From contig JAJUHM010000005.1 of NCBI GenBank assembly GCA_029279925.1, forward strand, positions 1-34,467: 34,467 nucleotides of DNA, read 5' to 3'. The notes below the pieces were generated by a model. That model did no database searches, had not been told where the DNA came from, and was given only the letters and a program-made list of their open reading frames with translations. Position 1 is the stretch's first letter; each line of letters starts with the position of its first letter. Source of the DNA: Aquabacterium olei (GTDB lineage Bacteria > Pseudomonadota > Gammaproteobacteria > Burkholderiales > Burkholderiaceae_C). A program made the position numbers and the translations under genes. This document shows positions 12,130 to 21,214 of the stretch, one piece after another.

Positions 12130-12498
12130 ATGAGCACGCGAGACAAGCCCCCCTTCGCCGCGCGACCGCCCGGCACCTTCCGGCCCGCGGTACAGCGGCC
12201 CATGGTGCCCGACGTGCCGCCGGTGCAGGCCGCCATGCGTCGCGCCGGGGCCCTGGGCAACCTCATGTCACGCCTGAAGATGTCCCAGGAATGCCTCGAG
12301 GTGGTGAAGTCCTGTCTGCCGCCTGCCATGGCGGCCCACGTGCGGTCCGGCGCGCTGGATGACGACGGCTGGACCCTGCTGGCGGCCAACTCGTCCGTGT
12401 CGGCCAAGCTCCGCCAGCTTCAGCCCGACCTGATGGACGCGCTGAAGAAAAAGGGGCTCAAGGTTAACGCAATCCGGGTACGGGTTCAAAAGCAGTGA
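12130..12498 (+). CDS. DUF721 / DciA-like protein
   Basis: 122 aa in-frame with ORF 10891..12498; size, sequence character and adjacency to M23-secA block fit DUF721. Confidence 0.7.
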   Translation: MSTRDKPPFAARPPGTFRPAVQRPMVPDVPPVQAAMRRAGALGNLMSRLKMSQECLEVVKSCLPPAMAAHVRSGALDDDGWTLLAANSSVSAKLRQLQPDLMDALKKKGLKVNAIRVRVQKQ

Positions 12499-12520
12499 AC
12501 CCGTCCGGCTGCGGGGGCAC

Positions 12521-13699
12521 TCAACCCAGCAGGGGCGGAACCTGGGCCGCCAGCGCCTGACGCTGGCTCACGGCCTTGCCCTGCAGCACGAAGCCCAGCA
12601 GCCGGTCGGGCTGGGCCGCGTCCGTGAAACGGGCCTCCAGGCCCTCGTCCGTCGTGCTCACCTGCCACCGGCCCTCGGCCCCATCGGGTGGGGGGCTGAC
12701 CACGGTGGGCCAGGCGGGTGTCTTCACCGCCACCGGCATGGCCGGGTAGTTCACCGGGGTGGGCTTGCCTGCCAGCGTGGCGGCCAGCGCGCGGGCCTGC
12801 TGCATCAGGGGCATCACGTAAGGCAGCAGCGTGCCCTCCACCTCGGCGCAGTCTCCCAGGGCGTACACGTGCGGCACGCTGGTGGCCAGCAGGCGGTCGA
12901 CCACCACCCCGCGGGCGACCTTGGCGTGCGCCCCGGTGGCCAGGTCGGTCCGTGGCTTGAGGCCAATGGCCGACAGCACCAGATCCGCTTCCAGCGTGCT
13001 GCCGTCGTTCAGGGTCACGATCAGGCCGTTGGCGCCGTGCTGCACGGCTTGTGCACCGGTTCCGAAGCGGAAGCGGGCGCCAGCGGCCTCCAGCTTGCCT
13101 TGCAGCAGGGCGCTGGCCTCGGCCGGCAGCAGGCGGGGCAGGGCGCGGTCTGCCAGGTCGATCACGGTGGGCGTGATGCCGCGGGCCAGCAGGTCGTTGG
13201 CGAACTCGCAGCCGATCAGGCCGGCGCCCAGGATGACCACCCGTTGCACCGGCGCCCCGTTCGGTCCTTGTTCCAGTCGCTCGGCAAAACGTGCGAAGTC
13301 GTCCAGGTCGTTGACCGACAGCACGGTGTCGGCCGCATCCCCTTGCAAGGGCAAGCGGATCGGGTCGGCGCCCAGGGCCAGCACCAGGTCGCGGTAGGCC
13401 AGGGTCTCGCCGTTCGACAGGCTCAGCGTGCGCGCCTCGCCATCAATGGCCGTGACGGTTGTGTTCGGAAGCACACGGGCCTGCACCTCTTCGGCGATCT
13501 TCTCGGCGGGCTTCATCACCAGCGTGGCGGCCGTCTTCTTGCCGGCCAGCGCGTTCGACAGCATGGGCTTGGAGTAGAAGCCCGCGTGGTCCCGGCTCAC
13601 GACCACGATGGGCACGGCCGGATCGGCCTTGCGCAGTTCGCGCGCCAGATTCCAGCCAGCCAGGCCGGCGCCGAGGATGACGACCGCATCAGAAGACAT
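12521..13699 (-). CDS. FAD-dependent rubredoxin reductase / NAD(P)/FAD oxidoreductase
   Basis: VVILGAGLAGWNLARELR FAD motif, VVILGAGLIGCEFANDL NAD motif, HVYALGDCAEV; next to rubredoxin. Start at 13699 (MSSDAVV). Confidence 0.9.
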   Translation of the reverse strand: MSSDAVVILGAGLAGWNLARELRKADPAVPIVVVSRDHAGFYSKPMLSNALAGKKTAATLVMKPAEKIAEEVQARVLPNTTVTAIDGEARTLSLSNGETLAYRDLVLALGADPIRLPLQGDAADTVLSVNDLDDFARFAERLEQGPNGAPVQRVVILGAGLIGCEFANDLLARGITPTVIDLADRALPRLLPAEASALLQGKLEAAGARFRFGTGAQAVQHGANGLIVTLNDGSTLEADLVLSAIGLKPRTDLATGAHAKVARGVVVDRLLATSVPHVYALGDCAEVEGTLLPYVMPLMQQARALAATLAGKPTPVNYPAMPVAVKTPAWPTVVSPPPDGAEGRWQVSTTDEGLEARFTDAAQPDRLLGFVLQGKAVSQRQALAAQVPPLLG

Positions 13700-13713
13700 G
13701 GGTGCGGCTCCGG

Positions 13714-13878
13714 TCAGATCTCGACCATTTCGAAGTCGGACTTGCCGACGCCGCAGTCCGGGCACAGCCACGTGTCAGGCACGTCTTCCCACTTGGTGCC
13801 GGGCGCGATGCCTTCACTGGGGATGCCCTGGGCCTCGTCGTAGACAAAGCCGCACACGATGCATTGGTAGGTTTTCAT
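13714..13878 (-). CDS. Rubredoxin
   Basis: [18 protein letters not shown]...[14 protein letters not shown]; two CxxC knuckles; start ATG at 13878. Confidence 0.97.
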   Translation of the reverse strand: MKTYQCIVCGFVYDEAQGIPSEGIAPGTKWEDVPDTWLCPDCGVGKSDFEMVEI

Positions 13879-13909
13879 GGGAACTGCTTCAGTGTAAACC
13901 GGTGGATTT

Positions 13910-13949
13910 TGACGCACCGAGGTGGCGCGCGTGGGATGCCGGTGCGTCA
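13910..13949. repeat. Perfect 10-bp inverted repeat with 20-nt spacer upstream of rubredoxin
   Basis: TGACGCACCG (13910-13919) and CGGTGCGTCA (13940-13949). Confidence 0.75.
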
Positions 13950-13966
13950 GCAGGGGGGCGCCGGCG

Positions 13967-15400
13967 TCAGGCCGTCTGGTGGCTCATCGGGTTGTTCGCG
14001 AACTCGGGCGCGACGCCGGCCGGGGACGTGTTCTGGTTCGCGGCGGAGGGCTCGGCCGCCGCAGCGGTGGGGGGCGATGCCACGAGCATATGGCCTTTGC
14101 CCGCCCGCGCTTGAGCCCCCAAAGCGGCCTCAACTGTGTCCAGCAGGCCGGCGTAACGGGTTCGTGGCCAGTAGAAGCTGCCCGGCAGCTGTGTCTGGGC
14201 GATGAGCGCGTTCAGGAAGCAGCCGAACTGCACTCGGTCCACCTCGCCTGGGTTGCTCCAGAAGTCGTCAAGCTCACCTCCGAAAGTCAAGCCAGGATGG
14301 TCGTACAGCGCTTGGCCCATGACCTTTACGGGTGTGCCGTGAAACATTGACGAGAGGCCCACAGTGCTATTGATCAGCACCGTACCCGACGCATGCTCGA
14401 GCAGTGTGGGCAAGTGCCCGTCGCGCAGGTAATGCACCCGACGCTTCAGCGAGTCTTTTCCAAGCAAGCGCACTTGCGAGCGAATCAGGCCTCTGTAATC
14501 TCTATGGCCCCGATTCATTGGGTGATGCTTGATCACCAGGTGTGCGTCGGACGGTGCGTGCCGCGCGAACGATGTCAACACGTCTTCAATGAACGAAACG
14601 ATCGTTGTGTAGCCACTGTGATGCTGGAGCTGCGAGTCGTTGTGGACCTGTAGCGGTACGAGAAAGTAGCGAGGCGTTCCGGAACTGAGGAGGCGCTGCA
14701 CTACCTTTTCGGCATGGCGGGGGGCCCATGTCTTGATGATGCCTGATCGCAACCAAGCCAGCGCTTCCATTAGCACTCCGGTAGGCCGATGATGTTGGTA
14801 CTCCGGGTAAAGCGGAGCGCCGAGCTTGGTGAGCAGGTGGTATTGAGCGGCCAGACTTGCCACTGAGCGAAACGGCAAGCGGAAGTGGGGCGCCTGCGGC
14901 GTAAGCCCCATGCCTCCATCGCCGGCTATATCAGTAGGCTGTGGCCAACGGAATGAGGAGCGTGAGTTCACCCCGCCGACCTCAAAAGTGATGAAGTTTG
15001 GCCTGACATAGCCTTCCTCAAACACCATAACGGGAACGCCGAGCTCTTCAAGCACTCGGCGGGCCTCTCGATGTACAGGGCGGTCCTGGCCAAACACAAG
15101 GCAGGCATCCGGCCTTGCGGCCTTCACGTGCTCCACGAGGTGGTCGGCGAATTGATCCAGGGCACCGCGGAACCAGTGCCCACTTGGAAAGAACCGTACG
15201 TCACCGCCAGTGAAATTGATCTTGTCGACCTCGACGCCACTTTTGAGCAAGCTCGAGGCGAGATCGCGAAAAAAAGGCCCTACTGGGCCTTGCAGCATCA
15301 AGACGCGACGGCAAGCAGCGAGTTGCAGCAAAGCCCTATTTGGCCAGTGCGTATCCCTAGGCGGCTCTACACCCAGCCGCTGAGCATGTTCCTCAACCAT
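13967..15400 (-). CDS. kpsS: Capsule polysaccharide export/lipid-linker protein, KpsS-like
   Basis: [85 protein letters not shown]. Confidence 0.9.
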   Translation of the reverse strand: MVEEHAQRLGVEPPRDTHWPNRALLQLAACRRVLMLQGPVGPFFRDLASSLLKSGVEVDKINFTGGDVRFFPSGHWFRGALDQFADHLVEHVKAARPDACLVFGQDRPVHREARRVLEELGVPVMVFEEGYVRPNFITFEVGGVNSRSSFRWPQPTDIAGDGGMGLTPQAPHFRLPFRSVASLAAQYHLLTKLGAPLYPEYQHHRPTGVLMEALAWLRSGIIKTWAPRHAEKVVQRLLSSGTPRYFLVPLQVHNDSQLQHHSGYTTIVSFIEDVLTSFARHAPSDAHLVIKHHPMNRGHRDYRGLIRSQVRLLGKDSLKRRVHYLRDGHLPTLLEHASGTVLINSTVGLSSMFHGTPVKVMGQALYDHPGLTFGGELDDFWSNPGEVDRVQFGCFLNALIAQTQLPGSFYWPRTRYAGLLDTVEAALGAQARAGKGHMLVASPPTAAAAEPSAANQNTSPAGVAPEFANNPMSHQTA

Positions 15401-17157
15401 CTTCTTGATTTATTCAGTGTGCGCGTGATCAGCTGTCCGGGCCCGGGTAAGTGCGAGTTCTGTCGACAGTCGGCCAGATGCCTGGCAACGGCTTCTGGCG
15501 TGCTGAACACCAGCCAATGCCAGTCCCAATAAATCGGGTAATCCAACAATGTTACGGCGATCAGGTCATCAAGTTGCAACTTTTTTGGCCTGTCGAGGAG
15601 ATGCTCACACCGGTCTGTGGTCAGCCCCCAACCGGCGTAAAAGGGCAGGCCGTGAGTGACAACCGGCTTGCCCCGGATGAGCGCGTCGAAACCCGCTAGT
15701 GACGAGACCACGTGTACTTCGTCGACTGCATCGAACAGCGAGAGCAGGTCTGCCTCTGTGTCTACTTCATCGCATAACTCATGCGCTGCAATCAGGCCTC
15801 GTCTGTTGCCAGAAAGCACGTCGGGATGCGGCTTGAAAACGAGCCAGGCTGCTGGTTGCTCGGCGCGCACGCGGGCCAGCATCTGCTCGGCCGTGGTGAC
15901 GGCATCGTCCGAACGTCCCGCCCCCAGAATCATGGCAGCGTCATCCGCCACTTGGCCAATGGCGAGCACGACCTTCCGATGAGGTGGCGCTTTCCACTGA
16001 ACTGGCCTTGGAGCGAAGTTGTACTTCGTCACCCGTAATTCGACCAGCATGCGCCTCAATGCTGCCGCCCTGGCGCGTGCTTCCGGCTCCACCTGTGTGC
16101 GGCTAAGGCGCGTCAGCAATTCTGATCCGTGGACCGCGTCAAAGTAAATGCCTTCGCGGTCGATTACCAGGCTGCTGGGCGGGACGAGATCCGATCCCAG
16201 GCCGGCGGAACGCAGAAACCCGTCCTCTACGCGAACCACCGCGCCTCCACAAGCCGAGGGCCGAGGTGTGGCGCCCCACAGGGCAGTTGTCACCTTCTTC
16301 GCTGGAGTGCAGGCGTCGAGTCGAGTTCGCCACCGCATCGGGTGGCCACCAGCACTCAGATAAGGGCGAAGATAGGCCTTTTTCCAGGCTGCCATACCGT
16401 ATGCCTCGATGGTGCCCAGGTCTCTGAATCGGTCTCTTACTGACCTCTGTACCGCCAGAAACTCGAGGGTGTCGCGCAGGCATCCCTGACCTCGGTGCGC
16501 CAGGTCAGCATACATGCTGCCGCGCCAAGCCACGGCCTCAAACAAGGCGGGCAGCGTTACATGGCCGCGCTCGGGTGGCGCTGGCAGCGCGTCCTCTGTC
16601 AGCCCCCAGCCTGCATACCAAGGTTGCCCCCAAGTTGTGAGCACGGCGCCGGCCATGAGTGCCGTGAATCCGCGCTCAGCCGAATGAGTGCACACGCTTG
16701 CTGCCGCCTGCAGCCACGGCCATGCGGCCGTGCCCGGTAAGAGAACATGCACATTGGGGTGGGGGCGCCGCGCCAACGTGCGCGCGAGCAAGCCAGCCCG
16801 ACGGGCGCCTTCGTCAGGGAGCACCCAAACTGGCAGCCCCGGATGCTGGCTCAATACAGTTTCGAGCATCGACAGCATGTCACGGGCTGGGCCGGCTTCC
16901 TGGTCCAGCAGCAGTATGAATCGCTCTGCCGGCGGCGTAGGAACGCTTTGCTGCTCGAGCAGCGGGCAGGCGCTGGACTGCAGTGATCGCCACAAGTTCA
17001 GATCTGACAGCAAGGCCGGATCGCGCCCCAGTGGAGCGACGTCAGCCAGTGAGAACCGATGCCAGTCGCAGATACGCCATGACACCAAACCTTCGCCGTC
17101 GGGACGCAGCGAGCGGATCAAGCCGGGTGAGTTGGCTGTCCGGTCATGTCGAGCCAC
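15367..17157 (-). CDS. kpsC: Two-domain capsule polysaccharide protein, KpsC-like (Kdo transferase family)
   Basis: Two copies of the YAGWGLT motif (WGQPWYAGWGLT, HGLPFYAGWGLT), VEDGFLRSAGLGSDLVPPSSLVID. Start chosen as GTG 17157, preceded by GAGGAGG on the minus strand. Confidence 0.88.
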   Translation of the reverse strand: MARHDRTANSPGLIRSLRPDGEGLVSWRICDWHRFSLADVAPLGRDPALLSDLNLWRSLQSSACPLLEQQSVPTPPAERFILLLDQEAGPARDMLSMLETVLSQHPGLPVWVLPDEGARRAGLLARTLARRPHPNVHVLLPGTAAWPWLQAAASVCTHSAERGFTALMAGAVLTTWGQPWYAGWGLTEDALPAPPERGHVTLPALFEAVAWRGSMYADLAHRGQGCLRDTLEFLAVQRSVRDRFRDLGTIEAYGMAAWKKAYLRPYLSAGGHPMRWRTRLDACTPAKKVTTALWGATPRPSACGGAVVRVEDGFLRSAGLGSDLVPPSSLVIDREGIYFDAVHGSELLTRLSRTQVEPEARARAAALRRMLVELRVTKYNFAPRPVQWKAPPHRKVVLAIGQVADDAAMILGAGRSDDAVTTAEQMLARVRAEQPAAWLVFKPHPDVLSGNRRGLIAAHELCDEVDTEADLLSLFDAVDEVHVVSSLAGFDALIRGKPVVTHGLPFYAGWGLTTDRCEHLLDRPKKLQLDDLIAVTLLDYPIYWDWHWLVFSTPEAVARHLADCRQNSHLPGPGQLITRTLNKSRRWLRNMLSGWV

Positions 17158-18382
17158 GACGGCGGACCTCCTCGATAAGGTGATCGATTGCATCGAAGTG
17201 CGCTTCCCAGGTGGGGGGCGTGAAGGCCTGTAGTCGGTGAAGCTGCGCAGCGCGCTCGGCACTGTCCGGCCTAGCGTAGGCCATGATTAGTCTCGTCCAG
17301 GTGGCTTCGTCAGCTGGCGGCGCCCAGTCTGGGACCTCGCCGGCGACTTCGCGAAACACCGGGAGGTCGCTGGCGATGACGGGCAGACCCTGTTGTAGTG
17401 CTTCAGTCAGCGGCATGCCGAATCCCTCGGTCCATGACGGCAGCAACAGCGCCCTTGCTTGACTCATCCAATACGCCAGCTCAGCATCAGTGCAACCGCC
17501 GCGCTCCAGTACATGGCCGCGCAGCCGGGTGTCGCCATCAAGCAGGCTCGCTACGGTTTCAGTTCGCCAACCGCGCCTACCGACGATCACCAGCTGGGGT
17601 GCGTTCCCGCCGGTGGCCTCCACCAAGCGCGGCCATAGGCGCAGCAGCATCTCGTGGTTTTTGCGGGGCTCGATCGTGCCAAGCATCAGAAAGACAGGCC
17701 GCGAAGCGTGCTGTGCAGCGTTGTCCGACGTCAACGTAGGCAATGACCGTGTCCCGAGCGGCGCGACCAGTGAATGCGGCATCCTGAGCCCCTGGGTCTT
17801 CGCGAAGCGTGATAGTTCGCGTTGCGTATCCGCTGAGTTGCAGATGACGGCTGCGGCGCCCTGCAGGGTGTGGCGCATGCGCCGCACATGCCGGGCTGCC
17901 TCCCCTTTTCGGCAAAGCTCTGGGTGCGTAATGGGGATGAGGTCATGCACCATCACTACCGGCTTCAGGTGATGTCGCCGCCAGCTGGATACATACGCGC
18001 TGTCATCCAGATCGCTGTGCGTGACGTGCAACACGATGCCAGGCCCCGATGGCTGGGGTGATCGTGCCGACCGCCAAGGCACGTGGGCCCAGTGCAGCAT
18101 GCCTTGCACGCGCGCGACAAAGGCGGAAGCAGCAGGCCGCAACAGCTTGGAGAACAGTGCCCTGCTGTCCCTAGCGCCCAGGTAGGCGGACCAGGGGCCC
18201 TGATGCACCAGCGCCCCAGCAAGAAGGTGGTAGCGTTGCACATAGGCAAGTGCCACGCGGTCGATACCTGTGGGCACAATACCCTTTGCCTGACGCCGAA
18301 CCAAGCGCGAAACGTCCAGCCAGAGATCTCTATCTGATGAGCATGCACCCCTACTGCCTACGAACCCTTCTTCTTTTTTCAT
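17144..18382 (-). CDS. Glycosyltransferase family 4 protein
   Basis: LGTIEPRKNHEMLLRLW, PSWTEGFGMPLTEALQQGLPVIASDLPVFREVAG. Start uncertain: only ATG is 18382, inside the divergent kpsD-like gene. Confidence 0.85.
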   Translation of the reverse strand: MKKEEGFVGSRGACSSDRDLWLDVSRLVRRQAKGIVPTGIDRVALAYVQRYHLLAGALVHQGPWSAYLGARDSRALFSKLLRPAASAFVARVQGMLHWAHVPWRSARSPQPSGPGIVLHVTHSDLDDSAYVSSWRRHHLKPVVMVHDLIPITHPELCRKGEAARHVRRMRHTLQGAAAVICNSADTQRELSRFAKTQGLRMPHSLVAPLGTRSLPTLTSDNAAQHASRPVFLMLGTIEPRKNHEMLLRLWPRLVEATGGNAPQLVIVGRRGWRTETVASLLDGDTRLRGHVLERGGCTDAELAYWMSQARALLLPSWTEGFGMPLTEALQQGLPVIASDLPVFREVAGEVPDWAPPADEATWTRLIMAYARPDSAERAAQLHRLQAFTPPTWEAHFDAIDHLIEEVRRRGST

Positions 18383-19539
18383 CCTGGACGCTGACTGCGT
18401 GTAGTGTGACCCCGAGCTTCATTCCTACTGCCGGCCCCAGCAAAAGCGAGGTGCAGGAGGGAGGGGGCGTGCAATTGGTAAGTATCGGCGCAAAAGACCA
18501 GCCTGGCGCCGTACAGCTAGTTGATGTCAATGATGCCGTGGTGAAGCAGCTGCGCGGCCAGCAGCAGCAGCAACTCTTCTCCCAGGCTCTGGGCGATGCT
18601 GCGCCCAAGCCCCTGGTGGTAGGCGTTGGCGACAGTCTTGAGGTGGTGATTTGGGAGGCCCCACCAGCTGCGCTGTTTGGCTCGACTGCGCTAGACACCA
18701 GAAGCGGCGCGAGTGTGACCACCTCGCGCAATGCAACCATTCCCGAGACTGTTGTCAATGCGCAGGGTGAGATTGCTGTGCCTTTTGCGGGGGTCGTGAA
18801 AGTCGCCGGTCGGACCTTGCAGCAGGTGGAGGGTGAAATCACCCAGCGCCTGAAGGGTAAGGCTAACCAACCTCAGGTACAAGTTCGCCTCGCGCGCAAC
18901 GTCGCGAACAGCGTGACGGTTGTTGGTGAGGTGGCGGCGAGCACCCGCATGCCACTGACACCAAAAGGCGAGCGCTTGCTCGACGCCTTGGCTACCGCAG
19001 GTGGTGTGCGCCACCCTGTAAACAAGGTGACCGTTCAGTTGACGCGCGGCCAAACTGTGCATGCGCTGCCGCTGGACACCATCATCCGCGACCCTCGGCA
19101 GAACGTCGTGCTTCAACCCGGCGACGTGGTGACTGCGCTGCATGAGCCGCTGAGTTTCATGGCCCTGGGTGCCGTGGGCAGAAACGCCGAGGTCAACTTC
19201 GAAGGACAGGGGATCAGCTTGACACAGGCACTCGCGCGGGTCGGCGGGCTACAGGATCAGCGCTCGGACGCTCGAGGCGTGTTCGTTTTCAGGCTTGAAG
19301 ATGTCCACGCGCTGTCGTGGCCACAGCCAATCCAACCCAACGCTGACGGCAAGGTGCCCGTGATCTACCGGATCAACCTCCGAGATCCAAATAGCCTGTT
19401 TGTTGCGCAGGGGTTTGCGGTACAGAATAAGGATCTGCTGTATGTCAGCAACGCGCCCGTGGCAGACCTGCAGAAGTTTGTGAACGTGATCGCGGGGATC
19501 GGGTATCCGGTTCTGGGGGTGGTTAACGCGACGAAGTAA
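18337..19539 (+). CDS. Polysaccharide export outer-membrane lipoprotein (KpsD/Wza/BexD-type)
   Basis: Lipobox LTAC; VGVGDSLEVVIWE, SLB-like repeats (GEVAASTRMPLTPKGERLLDALATAGG; VVLQPGDVVTAL). Confidence 0.9.
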   Translation: MSMHPYCLRTLLLFSSWTLTACSVTPSFIPTAGPSKSEVQEGGGVQLVSIGAKDQPGAVQLVDVNDAVVKQLRGQQQQQLFSQALGDAAPKPLVVGVGDSLEVVIWEAPPAALFGSTALDTRSGASVTTSRNATIPETVVNAQGEIAVPFAGVVKVAGRTLQQVEGEITQRLKGKANQPQVQVRLARNVANSVTVVGEVAASTRMPLTPKGERLLDALATAGGVRHPVNKVTVQLTRGQTVHALPLDTIIRDPRQNVVLQPGDVVTALHEPLSFMALGAVGRNAEVNFEGQGISLTQALARVGGLQDQRSDARGVFVFRLEDVHALSWPQPIQPNADGKVPVIYRINLRDPNSLFVAQGFAVQNKDLLYVSNAPVADLQKFVNVIAGIGYPVLGVVNATK

Positions 19540-19568
19540 AACGCGACATGGTCTTTTAAGATTGTGCT

Positions 19569-20204
19569 GTGTCACTAAAATGCAATCGACCGAGGCCATC
19601 AATGCCGGCAGCTATGGCGACCGAACCCGAAACATCGAACCTTGACCGTCGAGACCTTGCTCTAACTGGAGAAGAAACCGGCGTATGCGCAAGCGGGGCC
19701 GTACTTTGGCTGACGGGATTAAGCGGCGCCGGCAAGACGACGCTGGCCCATGCCATGGAAAAGGCCCTTCTGGAGGCTGGCCGGTCTTGTACCGTGCTTG
19801 ACGGAGATGTGTTGCGCGCGGGCGTAAACCGCGACCTCGGCTTCAGCGAAGCTGATCGGAACGAGGCCGTGCGACGGGCTGCCCTCATGGCTCGCTCGTT
19901 GAGCGATGCGGGGCATGTTGTCTTGGTTTCAATGATCTCGCCCCTCTCAACCATGCGGGACATGGCCAGGGACATCGTGTCGCCGCACGTGTTCCATGAG
20001 GTGTATATCTCAACCCCGCTGGCCGTGTGCGAAACACGCGACCCCAAAGGCCTCTATAAAAAGGCCCGAGCTGGGGAGATCTCCCTCTTCACAGGGATCA
20101 GCGCGCCGTATGAGGTCCCCAGTGCGGCCTCTGTCACCATCGACACGAATGCCGTGTCTTTGGAGGACGCTGTCCGTCGACTCTCTATGCTTGTCAGCGT
20201 CTGA
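19569..20204 (+). CDS. cysC: Adenylylsulfate (APS) kinase
   Basis: WLTGLSGAGKTTLAHAME P-loop, VLDGDVLRAGVNRDLGFSEADRNEAVRR, DPKGLYKKARAGEISLFTGISAPYE. Start could be 19602. Confidence 0.94.
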   Translation: MSLKCNRPRPSMPAAMATEPETSNLDRRDLALTGEETGVCASGAVLWLTGLSGAGKTTLAHAMEKALLEAGRSCTVLDGDVLRAGVNRDLGFSEADRNEAVRRAALMARSLSDAGHVVLVSMISPLSTMRDMARDIVSPHVFHEVYISTPLAVCETRDPKGLYKKARAGEISLFTGISAPYEVPSAASVTIDTNAVSLEDAVRRLSMLVSV

Positions 20205-20251
20205 CGATCTGCGGCCAGAGTGATCCTGAGCCACATCAAGCCCATGCCCGA

Positions 20252-21214
20252 TCAGAAGCGTGGCGAGCGCAGCCTTCGGACCCCACGACGCCACGCATTG
20301 GCCTGATACCACCTGGCAATGGCGTTCGGCGCCGCGTGTTGATTGACACGCTCTGACTGCTCGCCTGCCGCTTCAATGGCGGACAAGTACGTTCGGCACA
20401 GTGCCCTGAGATGTTGGTTGGCTGCCGTGGGCTTTCTTGTTGCGGCGTAAACACTGACCTCTTCAGGATGGGATCGCCGAAATCCACTGAAGTGAAAGAA
20501 CACCATATCGGTGACGCCAACTCTAAACCGACCATCGTCCGACATGGTGACCGGGCGTTCGTCCATATTCCAGTAGGCGACGTTCAGGCCTTCGTTGCGT
20601 AGCACGCACGTTCCCTCGAACAAAACGGGAGCGAGGTCCAGCCATCGCTGGTCTCCGCACATGCCGGCACGCGGCAAGTTGTATCCCAACCGACGTGTTC
20701 TATCCTGCCACCACGACAAAAAAGCTCTTCCATTGGGGCATGCAGAGGTTGACACAAATCCACCGTTATACAGACCCGCTCGAAGCAGCGTCAGTTCGCT
20801 GGGCTGTTGTTGAGGTGTCCTCGCGCGAAGGTAATGTGGCGTCAACCCGACTGCGTGTCGTGAGCAAGTCTCAAGCGTCGGAGCGATATCCGAGACAAAA
20901 AAAACATCCGAGTCAATGTAAGCAGCAGTGGTCGCTCCTCTGTCCAGCTCCGCTTCGATGAGAAGAGGCTTCAGGGCAAAGCACACTTCAGCCCAACTGT
21001 AGTCTTTGGGGAATCCTTCGGAAACGATGCGTTGAATTTCGTCGCTGATCCGCAAGATCTCCACGCCGGCCGCCTCGCCGACCTCTGGTTCGCGGTCCAC
21101 AAGGTAAATCGCGGCATGCGTGCAAGGTGAGTGTGACTTGGCGCTGATCATGGCGGCAAGCGCGATATCAACATGCGATGCTGTTGCAATGGTGAAGAGG
21201 TGAATGCCGCTCAC
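20252..21214 (-). CDS. Nucleotide-sugar glycosyltransferase with DXD motif
   Basis: AAYIDSDVFFVSD, GDQRWLDLAPVLF, GLNVAYWNMDER. GTG start at 21214 overlaps the upstream stop (GTGA). Confidence 0.7.
   Translation of the reverse strand: MSGIHLFTIATASHVDIALAAMISAKSHSPCTHAAIYLVDREPEVGEAAGVEILRISDEIQRIVSEGFPKDYSWAEVCFALKPLLIEAELDRGATTAAYIDSDVFFVSDIAPTLETCSRHAVGLTPHYLRARTPQQQPSELTLLRAGLYNGGFVSTSACPNGRAFLSWWQDRTRRLGYNLPRAGMCGDQRWLDLAPVLFEGTCVLRNEGLNVAYWNMDERPVTMSDDGRFRVGVTDMVFFHFSGFRRSHPEEVSVYAATRKPTAANQHLRALCRTYLSAIEAAGEQSERVNQHAAPNAIARWYQANAWRRGVRRLRSPRF

Noticed and set aside
10891-12498. 535 aa ORF as one protein
   Set aside because: The first ~413 codons are antisense to the M23 peptidase and DUF2946-like gene; only 12130-12498 looks coding.
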